Positions 8,321 through 16,238 of a stretch of DNA of 64,000 nt are shown in pieces (the stretch's first letter is position 1; each line of letters begins with the position of its first letter). A program made the translations under genes and the position numbers. The notes beneath the pieces were generated by a model. The model was given only the letters and a program-made list of their open reading frames with translations, searched no databases and had not been told where the DNA came from. The stretch is from Chryseobacterium sp. KLBC 52. Its GTDB lineage: Bacteria; Bacteroidota; Bacteroidia; Flavobacteriales; Weeksellaceae. Location: assembly GCF_003347605.1 (NCBI RefSeq), contig NZ_QDFZ01000001.1:124001-188000 (forward strand). The letters run 5' to 3'.

Positions 8321-10060
8321 ATGTATAGAATTATAATAATCTTATTTCTTTTTTGTACAAGTTTATATTTTCCTCAAAGTATAAAAGGGTTTCGTATTCC
8401 CGATTCACTAAAAAATAAAACCTTTGAACAGCTAGAAAAATCTTACAGTAAAGAATTCCGGCAAGATGATATAGCAATACTATATGCAAATACTTTTTTA
8501 GTAAAAGCTAAAAATGAGAAGAATGCAAAAAAACAGTTTGATGGATACTTTTTTCTTTTTACAAAATTCAAAAAAAATATCAAATACATAGACAGTATAC
8601 AAAATGTTATTAAGAGAAATGGTAATATAGATGAATTATCATATGGGAATTATAAAATAGGTGATATTTATTATAATTGTAATAAATATAATCAGGCATT
8701 ATCCTATTATTTGAAGGCACTTCCATATGCAAAAAAGAATAACAATATTAAAGAAATAGTACTCATAAAGCATGCAATTGGAAAAATAAAATATTTCACA
8801 TATGATTATGAAGAAGCTTTAAAAATTTTTAAAGAAACTTTCAGTTATATAAAGAATGAAGAAAAAAAAGATCCTAGTAATTATTTATCCATTTTACATA
8901 GCTTAGCAATTACATATAATGCAGTAGGAAAATATGATTCGGCTTATGCTTATGCGGAAATGGGCAGGTCAAAATGTCTTCTTTATAACAAGAAATATTA
9001 TTTCAAAGTATATGATCTCAGTTGTAATATTATGAAGTTTTACCTAAAAGACTATCCGAAGTCAGTTAAAGGGCTAAAACAAAATATTGATTATTTCAAA
9101 AAATATGATTCTACCAATCTCGGGATAACGTATATGTATTTATCCATGAACTACCAAAAATTAAATAATAAACGTGAATATTTTAATTCTTTTAATAAAA
9201 TGGATTCAATACAAAAAAGGATCAAGTTTATTCGTCCCGAATTAATAGGTTTATATAAAAATTCGTTGCAATATTATGAATTGGAGGGAAATAAAGAAAA
9301 ACAAGTTTATTTGATTGATCGGCTTATAAAGCTCAATGATACCATTTATAAATCAAATTATGAATTTTCTAAAGAGATTCACCAAAAGTTTGATACTCCT
9401 GAATTGCTTGAACAAAAAGAGAAGTTAATTTCAAATTTAGATAAACGAAGTACAATATTATATTGGTTGCTCGGTGGTGGCTCATTATTACTTTTCACAT
9501 TTATCTATTTGTTTAATATAAACCAACGAAAATTAAAAACATATAGTGTTCAGGCTCAAAAATTAATAGATACACAGAATGAAAGTTCGATAGCGAATGC
9601 TGTAGGTGGTTTAAAAAAATTGAGTGAAGAAGATCACGCCATAGAGATTACTGAACTTATAGCAGGTGAGAAAATTAATAAAGCTAAAAGTCAGATTCCT
9701 GAAAATGTAAGACAAGAACTTATTGTAAAATTAAATGATTTTGAAAAACATAAAATATTTATTACCAAAAATATTACGTTGTATTCTTTATCTAAAGACT
9801 TTGAAACGAATAGAGATTATTTGTCTAAAGTAATCAATGAAATAAAAGGTAAAAGTTTCTCAAATTATTTAAATGAATTACGAATTAATTTTGCTATTAC
9901 CGAGTTAAAGGAAAATAAAAAATTAAGGTTAAAAACGATAGCTGCTATTTCAGAGGATGTGGGTTTTAGTAATGTAGAATCCTTTACAAAAGCATTTAAA
10001 AATGTTACAGGTACCTTACCTTCTTATTATATAAAAATTTTACGCGATAACGGTATTTAG
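8321..10060 (+). CDS. Membrane-bound TPR-AraC family transcriptional regulator
   Basis: 579 residues. A signal-like N-terminus (MYRIIIILFLFCTSLYFPQ) precedes a helical TPR-type sensor region (about 60-350, with units such as NQALSYYLKALPYAKKNN). One membrane helix (about 378-398, LYWLLGGGSLLLFTFIYLF) leads to a C-terminal AraC-type helix-turn-helix (about 485-579, ending TGTLPSYYIKILRDNGI). Periplasmic TPR plus cytoplasmic AraC DNA-binding domain is a common one-component regulator layout in Flavobacteriia, where it often sits beside peptide loci. A TATTTTTG -7 box at 8296-8303 lies just upstream. It probably controls the flanking divergent operons through the palindromic motif. Confidence 0.85.
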   Translation: MYRIIIILFLFCTSLYFPQSIKGFRIPDSLKNKTFEQLEKSYSKEFRQDDIAILYANTFLVKAKNEKNAKKQFDGYFFLFTKFKKNIKYIDSIQNVIKRNGNIDELSYGNYKIGDIYYNCNKYNQALSYYLKALPYAKKNNNIKEIVLIKHAIGKIKYFTYDYEEALKIFKETFSYIKNEEKKDPSNYLSILHSLAITYNAVGKYDSAYAYAEMGRSKCLLYNKKYYFKVYDLSCNIMKFYLKDYPKSVKGLKQNIDYFKKYDSTNLGITYMYLSMNYQKLNNKREYFNSFNKMDSIQKRIKFIRPELIGLYKNSLQYYELEGNKEKQVYLIDRLIKLNDTIYKSNYEFSKEIHQKFDTPELLEQKEKLISNLDKRSTILYWLLGGGSLLLFTFIYLFNINQRKLKTYSVQAQKLIDTQNESSIANAVGGLKKLSEEDHAIEITELIAGEKINKAKSQIPENVRQELIVKLNDFEKHKIFITKNITLYSLSKDFETNRDYLSKVINEIKGKSFSNYLNELRINFAITELKENKKLRLKTIAAISEDVGFSNVESFTKAFKNVTGTLPSYYIKILRDNGI

Positions 10061-10094
10061 TTGGTATTCAGGTTATTAAATATTTGACTGATAC

Positions 10095-10110
10095 TATATT
10101 GATCAATATC
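10095..10110. promoter_or_regulatory. Third copy of palindromic operator-like motif
   Basis: TATATTGATCAATATC shares the core ATTGATCAATAT with the copy at 8205-8220. Both copies are followed by GG and then by TGTAATGTATT (8236-8246 and 10121-10131), with spacing that differs by 5 bases. It lies 74 bases upstream of the peptide precursor start at 10184. Confidence 0.5.
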
Positions 10111-10183
10111 GGCAACATATTGTAATGTATTTTGGAAAAAAGCATTTATTTTGGATCGATTAAAATACAAAAAATCAAATAGA

Positions 10184-10351
10184 ATGAAAAAACAAGATCA
10201 AAAAACACAAAAGAAATTATCTTTTAAAAAATTCCAATTGGTAAGTGTTACTAATTTAAGAAGAATTAAAGGAGGAGATGGAGGAGATGGTGGTAATAAT
10301 ACAGGTGATCTGGGACAAGCAACAGCACTAAATGCTCTTAATAACATTTAG
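10184..10351 (+). CDS. Double-glycine leader peptide precursor (RiPP-like)
   Basis: 55 residues beginning at ATG 10184; the upstream in-frame TTG at 10151 is unlikely as start. The basic leader KKLSFKKFQLVSVTNLRRIKGG resembles Bacteroidota natural-product precursors that end in GG, giving a 24-residue core after Gly31. The core starts DGGDGGNNTGDLG, has one Thr and no Cys, so it could not form lanthionine rings itself. A strong terminator hairpin follows at once, then an exported S9 protease and a lanB pseudogene. The context says secreted, processed peptide; the modification, if any, is unclear. Confidence 0.7.
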   Translation: MKKQDQKTQKKLSFKKFQLVSVTNLRRIKGGDGGDGGNNTGDLGQATALNALNNI

Positions 10352-10361
10352 CTATTTTTTT

Positions 10362-10400
10362 AAGATGTAAGGTACAAAACTGTACCTTACATCTTTATTT
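10362..10400 (+). terminator. Strong hairpin between precursor and protease gene
   Basis: A perfect 15-bp stem (AAGATGTAAGGTACA and its complement, 10362-10376 and 10381-10395) with loop AAAC is followed by TATTT. Placed between a peptide precursor and its downstream genes, it would give high precursor and low enzyme transcript levels, as seen in many bacteriocin operons. Confidence 0.8.
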
Positions 10401-10417
10401 ACATCATACTTAGTAAT

Positions 10418-12595
10418 ATGAAATATATAATCACATTTTTGATTTTTTGTAATCACATTTTATTTTCTCAAACACAGCCAGTGATTAAACCAACGCCTTC
10501 AACTGATCAATATTTTGAAAGGAAAATAATTGATGAATATCGTAATATTGAGAATGTTAAAGATTCATCTGTTATTGACTGGATGAAAGGCCAAAATAAT
10601 TATGCTAATTTTATTTTACAGTCTATTTCAAATCGTCAATATCTAATTGATAAACTTGGTGAGATGGATAGTAAGAATGAGTATTCTATCTCGTATTTAC
10701 AGATTACGGATAATGATAAATACTTCTACTTAAAAAGGCAGGTTAAAGAAAATACCCCAAAATTGTATGTTCGTAATGGATTCAATGGAAAAGAAGAATT
10801 GTTATTTACCTCTTCTGAGTACAAAAAAAATAACAAAGAGTATGTTATAAATTATATAAAACCTAATTATGATGGATCCAAAATTGTTGTTGCCCTAACC
10901 GAGGGAGGGAAGGAGATTGGAGAAATGATCATTATTGATGTTGAGAAAAAAAACATATTACCTTATACAATTACCCACTGTTGGCCATCTGATGGTGGTG
11001 GTATTTCTTGGTTACCTGATAATAGCGGCTTCATTTATCTGTATTATCCAATAATGGATAATAAATCGGATTTATTTTTAAAAAACATGGCTGCTGTAGT
11101 ATATAAAATAGGAGATGACCCTGAGCAAATTCATCCCATATTGTCAAGAAAAGATTATTTAGAGCTAAATTTAAAAGAAGAAGATTTTCCTATTGTTTCA
11201 ATTAATAAAAATAACCAAAACTACCTGATAGCAAAGATTGGGGGGGCTGCAAATTTTTCTGACACTTACTATGCTTATTCTTCAGAATTAAATAGTAAAC
11301 ATATTAATTGGAAACCTTTGTATAAAAAAGAGGATAAAGTTGTTGATTATACATTGGTAAAAGATGACCTGTATTATGTGGGGGCAAAAGGTACGAAGAA
11401 CAATTTTGTTGCACATACTTCTTTAAAAAGCCCGAATTTCTCACAGCCTCAAATCATTATAAATGAGATGAAAGATGAGGTGATTGGAGCTGTTTATTCA
11501 ACAAAAGACGGTTTATTTATTGCGACAACAAAAAATGGTGTAGAGGCTAAATTTTACTTTTATAATTCGCAAAAAAAACTTCAGGAAATAATTTTGCCAA
11601 TTTCGGCCGGTAATGTAAACTTAACAACAAAATCAAACAGCTATTCTGATCTTTGGGTTACATGTTCAGGATGGAACAGTCCAGACAGAAGATATAGATA
11701 TAATGTATCCGAAAACAAATTTGTTCCTGAAAATATAAATTCTATTGTAGAATTTGCTGATTTTAAGGATGTTAAAGTTTTAGAAACAACCGCAAAATCT
11801 CATGATGGAAAAGATATTCCTTTATCCATAATCTATAACAAAGAATTAAACCCTAAAGAAAAATTACCTTTATTAGTTTTAGGGTATGGAGCATATAGTA
11901 ATTCTTACAGTCCTTTTTATGCCAGAATAGCTTTATTATGGGCTATAAAAGGAGGAATAGTAGCATACACACATGTAAGAGGTGGTGGAGAAAAAGGAGA
12001 AGAGTGGCACTTGGGGGGCTTTAAAAAAACAAAACCTAATTCGTGGAAGGATTTTATTTCTTGTATAGAATTTATGCATGAAAAAGGATATTCAAACCCA
12101 AGTAAAACAGCTATTTGGGGAATCAGTGCCGGAGGAATCATAGTAGGTAGAACTATGACAGAAAGACCAGATTTGATAAAAGCGGTAATTGTAGCAGCTG
12201 GGACTCTGAATACTGTAAGAGGGGAGGCTTCTCCTAATGGAGCCAATAGTGTAAAGGAATTTGGAACAGTTAAGGATAAAGATGAATTTGGGTATTTATA
12301 TGAAATGGACTCTTATCTACATATCAAAAAAGGTGTAAAATATCCCGCAACTCTTATAACAACTGGGTATAATGATCCTAGAGTTCCAGTATGGATGTCA
12401 GCAAAGTTTGCAGCTAAACTAATTGCTGATAACACTTCAAAAAATCCTATTTTGCTGAAGGTTGATTTTGATGGTGGTCATGGGAGAGATAATACTAAGA
12501 AAAAGGCTTATGAAGAAATAGCTGATATTTTCGCCTTCGCTTTATGGCAATTGGGTCATCCGGATTATCAACCTAAAGAAAGTGTAAACAAATAA
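10418..12595 (+). CDS. Exported S9 family prolyl oligopeptidase-like serine protease
   Basis: 725 residues. The N-terminal signal (MKYIITFLIFCNHILFSQ) implies a periplasmic or extracellular protein. A seven-bladed propeller region (about 80-440) precedes the alpha/beta hydrolase domain. The catalytic triad is readable: Ser570 in GISAGG, Asp653 in TGYNDPRVP and His688 in DGGHGRDN. GAYSNSYSPFY and HVRGGGEKGEEWH are typical of the family. It follows the peptide precursor and its hairpin, and ends one base before the lanB pseudogene start. Prolyl oligopeptidases are known leader proteases in some class III lanthipeptide systems, so a precursor-processing role is a reasonable inference. Confidence 0.9.
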   Translation: MKYIITFLIFCNHILFSQTQPVIKPTPSTDQYFERKIIDEYRNIENVKDSSVIDWMKGQNNYANFILQSISNRQYLIDKLGEMDSKNEYSISYLQITDNDKYFYLKRQVKENTPKLYVRNGFNGKEELLFTSSEYKKNNKEYVINYIKPNYDGSKIVVALTEGGKEIGEMIIIDVEKKNILPYTITHCWPSDGGGISWLPDNSGFIYLYYPIMDNKSDLFLKNMAAVVYKIGDDPEQIHPILSRKDYLELNLKEEDFPIVSINKNNQNYLIAKIGGAANFSDTYYAYSSELNSKHINWKPLYKKEDKVVDYTLVKDDLYYVGAKGTKNNFVAHTSLKSPNFSQPQIIINEMKDEVIGAVYSTKDGLFIATTKNGVEAKFYFYNSQKKLQEIILPISAGNVNLTTKSNSYSDLWVTCSGWNSPDRRYRYNVSENKFVPENINSIVEFADFKDVKVLETTAKSHDGKDIPLSIIYNKELNPKEKLPLLVLGYGAYSNSYSPFYARIALLWAIKGGIVAYTHVRGGGEKGEEWHLGGFKKTKPNSWKDFISCIEFMHEKGYSNPSKTAIWGISAGGIIVGRTMTERPDLIKAVIVAAGTLNTVRGEASPNGANSVKEFGTVKDKDEFGYLYEMDSYLHIKKGVKYPATLITTGYNDPRVPVWMSAKFAAKLIADNTSKNPILLKVDFDGGHGRDNTKKKAYEEIADIFAFALWQLGHPDYQPKESVNK

Positions 12596-12596
12596 T

Positions 12597-13070
12597 ATGT
12601 CTCGCTTTTCTTATCATTTTTTTTGAAGAGTATGTAATTCGGACTCATTTATTTTCATATGAAAACTTTAGAGAGAAATTAGGAAATAATGAATTATCAG
12701 ATGCAGAGTTCCGAGAAATTTTTACTAATTCAATTTTTAAAGAAGCTGTTTTTTTAGCAGCTCCATATTTGCATGAAGAACTTAATTAATGACTCAATTC
12801 AGAAAAAGAATTTTCATCAGGAGATTTTCAAAAACTTAAAAACAGTTTATTTAAGTAGTATAGCCGGATGAGTACCCGATGTACTCCTTTCGGCTTGTTT
12901 TCAGAAGTTGGTTCAGGGGAATTTAAGATACTTTGAGTCTAACCTTTAAAAAACCGCAATCTACAGAGGCAATAAAATCCGGGACACTAACCTGGATATG
13001 CATTTCCTGATAGGTTCATCACGAAATTTGGTAAAAGCATCTGAAAAAAGAAATCAACAGAAAACTTCGG
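12597..13070 (+). pseudogene. Lantibiotic dehydratase (lanB) N-terminal remnant
   Basis: The ATG at 12597 lies one base after the protease stop. Reading MSRFSYHFF continues as EEYVIRTHLFSYENF only if one T is removed from the 8-T run at 12617-12624. Further on, EAVFLAAPYLHEELN and SRMSTRCTPFGLFSEVG are signatures of the LanB N-terminal domain. In-frame stops interrupt at TAATGA (about 12787) and TAG (about 12856), and later fragments (KIRDTNLDMHFL) are in another frame. Everything beyond the first 150 or so residues of a protein usually near 1000 is gone. The dehydratase is dead here, so the peptide is not modified by it. Confidence 0.8.
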
Positions 13071-13178
13071 ATGAAGGTAAATGAGATCACTTTGAATATG
13101 GCGGGTTCCATGAAGTGTAGTCCCAACTTTTGCGCTTGATCGAATACGATGATTGACCGTTTATATGCAAAACACAAA

Positions 13179-13206
13179 AAAACCTCTAAAATAAATTAGA
13201 GGTTTT
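13179..13206 (-). terminator. Terminator of left tRNA-Phe
   Basis: AAAACCTCTA and its complement TAGAGGTTTT form a hairpin directly downstream of the reverse-strand tRNA-Phe, followed on that strand by a T-rich run. Nearly the same structure follows the other tRNA-Phe copy and persists in the remnant at 4062-4097. Confidence 0.85.
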
Positions 13207-13210
13207 GAAG

Positions 13211-13283
13211 TGGTTTCTCCAGGAATCGAACCAGGGACACATGGATTTTCAATCCATTGCTCTACCAACTGAGCTAAGAAACC
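13211..13283 (-). tRNA. tRNA-Phe (GAA), copy 1
   Basis: The 73-base reverse-strand sequence folds as a full cloverleaf. The acceptor stem GGTTTCT pairs with AGAAACC plus discriminator A, the D stem is GCTC/GAGC, and the anticodon stem ATGGA/TCCAT encloses the loop TTGAAAA with anticodon GAA. The T stem CCTGG/CCTGG encloses TTCGATT. CCA is not encoded. It is identical to the copy at 27218-27290. The flanking promoter and terminator are also duplicated. Confidence 0.96.
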
Positions 13284-13324
13284 ATTTATGTTTTTGTTTA
13301 TTACTTCGTTGTTTTAAAGTGATG

Positions 13325-13355
13325 CAAAAGTATAACATTTTATAATACCGCGCAA
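13325..13355 (-). promoter_or_regulatory. Promoter of tRNA-Phe copy 1
   Basis: On the reverse strand, TTG (13355-13353) is followed after 20 bases by TACTTTTG (13332-13325), a match to the Bacteroidota consensus TTG-N17-23-TAnnTTTG. Transcription would begin about 37 bases upstream of the tRNA. The same arrangement precedes copy 2. Confidence 0.75.
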
Positions 13356-13743
13356 GTTTTTCGGTTAATTTTTTTGAATAAATATGCAGGTATAGCTGGA
13401 TTCTAGGTTTAATGTCTTGTTCATCAGGGCTTTTATATGGTTATTTTTTTTCTGTTTTTTTTGAATATAATTTTCAAAGAACCTTATTAAAAGGTTTTCA
13501 GCCCTGATACTTAAAATTTTTCTCAAAAAATATGCACTTATAAAGGATGGAGCAGATGACTTTTTCTGCAGAACTTCTTTCGGAGCTAAATTGCTGCTTC
13601 TTTAAACAATGTTAAACAGACCATAAAATAATCCGATTTTTAGTTATGAAAAACAGCAAACGCTTGATTTATAACATATAATCTACCTAACGAGTGTTAG
13701 TCGTACTATTACTACATTTTTTTAAATTTAATAATAAACGCTA
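13356..13743. other. Gene-free stretch upstream of hcp
   Basis: About 390 bases without a convincing gene on either strand. One distant inverted pair is visible (TCAGGGCT near 13424 and AGCCCTGA near 13500). The DNA is AT-rich with T runs. It separates the tRNA-Phe promoter from the hcp promoter. Confidence 0.4.
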
Positions 13744-13772
13744 TTTGCTTTTTACAAATACATCTATATTTG
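13744..13772 (+). promoter_or_regulatory. hcp promoter
   Basis: TTTG (13744-13747), a 17-base spacer, then TATATTTG (13765-13772) match the Bacteroidota sigma-A consensus exactly. The predicted transcript has an untranslated leader of about 45 bases before the ATG at 13825. Confidence 0.75.
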
Positions 13773-13824
13773 GTGATATAGAAAACAAACAATCACAATA
13801 CATTAACCATTAAAATTTACAATC

Positions 13825-14229
13825 ATGGCAGAAAGAAATTCAAGAGGAATTTTAAAATTCAACAACGGAGAAGGACAAAAGCTATTAAAACTTAATTATA
13901 GCGTATCAAGAGCTACAGATGTATCAGGGCGTGTAGCATCAGATCCTTCCAATGCTCTTATCAAAATTACAGTGGAAGCTACTGATAAATCAGACATCCT
14001 GGAAAGTTTACTGAACGGAAAGTATAAGCCTACAGTAGGAGAGATTACTTTCAACAAATCTCACGAAGAAGGAACACTCACAACATTAAAGTGGAACAAT
14101 GGTTATGTAATCCAGCATGAAGTAGATTTCGATGCGGTAGACGAGAACAGTATGTATATCAGTTTTGTGGTAAGTGCAGAACAGATAGACCTGGGGAATT
14201 CTTCTTACTTCGGAGCATGGCCTTCTTAA
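13825..14229 (+). CDS. tssD: Type VI secretion tube protein TssD (Hcp)
   Basis: 134 residues with the compact beta-barrel sequence of the Bacteroidota Hcp family, for example RGILKFNNGEGQKLLKLNYS at the N-terminus and a C-terminal EQIDLGNSSYFGAWPS. Hcp hexamers stack to form the secreted inner tube of the T6SS and can carry effectors. It has its own promoter and terminator and precedes vgrG. No sheath or baseplate genes are nearby, so this is an orphan Hcp-VgrG payload module served by a core apparatus elsewhere. Confidence 0.88.
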   Translation: MAERNSRGILKFNNGEGQKLLKLNYSVSRATDVSGRVASDPSNALIKITVEATDKSDILESLLNGKYKPTVGEITFNKSHEEGTLTTLKWNNGYVIQHEVDFDAVDENSMYISFVVSAEQIDLGNSSYFGAWPS

Positions 14230-14251
14230 GCATATTCAGAATTTAAATATC

Positions 14252-14298
14252 AGGCAGAATAGTACATCCGTTTCAAGGGAAGCTGTTCTGCCTTTTTT
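14252..14298 (+). terminator. hcp terminator
   Basis: AGGCAGAA (14252-14259) pairs with TTCTGCCT (14286-14293), followed by TTTTTT. The stem sits 22 bases after the hcp stop and 59 bases before vgrG, consistent with hcp being transcribed at higher level than vgrG. Confidence 0.75.
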
Positions 14299-14356
14299 AA
14301 CCTTATAGAACGACTGTTTATTTAAATTAAAGTTCTGAAAAAAACACCTAATTACT

Positions 14357-16237
14357 ATGAATAAAAATGCCTCGAATTCCGATAAGATTTCTGAGAATCA
14401 TATTCCCGGAATCAACCGTGTAGTAAAATTGGATATTGTGATTGAAGGCAAAATAATCAAACACTTCAAGCATTTCCGCCTGCAGCAAAGTGCAAGACGC
14501 CATCACAATTTTGAACTTATTCTGGCCCATGATTCTCTTGGGGAAGCTCAAAACCACACGCTGGAACAAGCCCGTCAGTTTTTGGGAAAAAGAATTACCA
14601 TTGTTTTCAAATATAAAGATTATGAAAGTGAAAGCCCCGAAAGGACTTTTGTAGGAGTAATTACCAAAGCCGCGTTCAGCCAGGAAAAAATGAGTCTGGG
14701 AAATATTGTACTGAGAGGCCAAAGTCCTACGATTTTGATGGATGCTGCTCCCCATACTCAAAGTTTTGGAGGTGATCAGGCTGTAAATACAGGAATTATT
14801 GCCAACAAAATACTTAAAGAAGCCCTTGGATCAGAAAAATTTGATTTCCGAGTAGATACACAGAATAAAAGCTATATCAACTATAGCTCACAATATAACG
14901 AGACCCATTATAACTATCTTGCAAGAACAGCCGAAGCCTACGGAGAACAGTTTTACTACGATGGCGAAGTCCTTCATTTCGGAAAACTTCCGCCTTCTGA
15001 AAAACCGATCCGTCTTGTCTATGGAAGCAATGCAACAGATGTTCAGGTAGAACTGAATGCTGTTCATACCAATCCTCAGTTTTTTGGATATAACAGCAGC
15101 AGTCATACTAAAATGGAGGGTTCAGAAAATAATATCAGGCATCTGGGAGAAATCCCTTCAAAAGCTTATGAGCTTAACAATACCATCTTTAAAACACCTT
15201 CGCTGTCACCCGTACCCATCAATGCCAATATGTTTGTGGATGTAAGCGATTCTCAGAAAAGTGCTGCCGGAAGTGCTGCTGTGGAAGTTTTTACGGTGGC
15301 AGGCAATACTACGGTTCCTTTTCTGTATCCAGGCTGCCTTGCTGATATGGAAATGCGGAAACCTGACACCAGCCAGACATCTTACTTTACAAAACTTACT
15401 ATTACGGAGGTGACTCATGAAGTCAACGCCAGAGGATATTATAACGGCAGTTTTGAAGCGATTGCTGAAGGAACAGGTTTTATGCCGAAACCGGATTTTA
15501 TACAACCCAGGGCCGAGCCACAGGTTGCCACTGTTATTTCCAATACAGACCCACTTAACCAGGGAAGAATACAGGTGAGATTCGACTGGCAGAAAAACCC
15601 GGATACCACCCATTTTATTAGAATGATGAGCCCTGATGCCGGAGGTACAGATATGGTCACTCAAAACAGAGGTTTTGTAGCTGTGCCGGAAGTAGGAGAT
15701 CAGGTAATGGTCGGTTTTGAATACCATCATCCCGATTTTCCCTTTGCGATGGGAGGAATGTTCCACGGGCAGGTTGCATTGGGAGGAAGCATTAATAATC
15801 ATCTTAAATCTATTCAGACAAGAAGTGGTAATAAAGTGATTTTTAACGATCAGGAAGGAAGTATCTTCATTGAAGATCCTAGTGGAAATACTTATCTCAT
15901 GGACGGAAAGGGGAATATTGTGGTGAATGCTCCCAAAAATATCACTTTCACAGCCGGAGAAAATGTACAGATCAATGCCGGGAAAAACATTATTGCTTCT
16001 GCGCAGAGAAATATAAATATTATGGCTGGAGAAGACATCACAGAAACGGCTAATGATGATTATAATCTGACAGCAAGCAATATTATTGAAACCGCAGAGG
16101 CTGGCAGAAAATCTACTGCTAAAAATATTACAGAGAATATGGAAGCAGGTTCTTACATCAGTACAAAAGATGCCATTAATGTAGAAAGTGCCAAGGAAGT
16201 GCTTATCAATAGTGGTAAACAGGTAAAAATGCAGTAA
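14357..16237 (+). CDS. tssI: Type VI secretion spike protein VgrG (TssI)
   Basis: 626 residues. A gp27-like base domain (about 1-380, HFKHFRLQQSARRHHNFEL near the start) is followed by a gp5-like OB-fold (about 393-480; NQGRIQVRFDWQ, FVAVPEVGDQVMVGFEYHHP). The C-terminal triple-stranded needle of short repeats (about 515-626; NITFTAGENVQINAGKNII and similar) ends in VKMQ with no toxin extension. It forms the trimeric spike that pierces target cells. An effector gene starts one base after its stop, suggesting a VgrG-bound cargo. Confidence 0.93.
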   Translation: MNKNASNSDKISENHIPGINRVVKLDIVIEGKIIKHFKHFRLQQSARRHHNFELILAHDSLGEAQNHTLEQARQFLGKRITIVFKYKDYESESPERTFVGVITKAAFSQEKMSLGNIVLRGQSPTILMDAAPHTQSFGGDQAVNTGIIANKILKEALGSEKFDFRVDTQNKSYINYSSQYNETHYNYLARTAEAYGEQFYYDGEVLHFGKLPPSEKPIRLVYGSNATDVQVELNAVHTNPQFFGYNSSSHTKMEGSENNIRHLGEIPSKAYELNNTIFKTPSLSPVPINANMFVDVSDSQKSAAGSAAVEVFTVAGNTTVPFLYPGCLADMEMRKPDTSQTSYFTKLTITEVTHEVNARGYYNGSFEAIAEGTGFMPKPDFIQPRAEPQVATVISNTDPLNQGRIQVRFDWQKNPDTTHFIRMMSPDAGGTDMVTQNRGFVAVPEVGDQVMVGFEYHHPDFPFAMGGMFHGQVALGGSINNHLKSIQTRSGNKVIFNDQEGSIFIEDPSGNTYLMDGKGNIVVNAPKNITFTAGENVQINAGKNIIASAQRNINIMAGEDITETANDDYNLTASNIIETAEAGRKSTAKNITENMEAGSYISTKDAINVESAKEVLINSGKQVKMQ

Positions 16238-16238
16238 T

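Noticed and set aside
10151..10183. TTG start for the peptide precursor
   Set aside because: The ATG at 10184 gives the usual short basic leader; the TTG would fall near the predicted promoter region.
15206..15802. 198-codon reverse-strand frame inside vgrG
   Set aside because: It is a shadow of a clearly coding frame, with His/Ser/Cys-rich translation and no domain.
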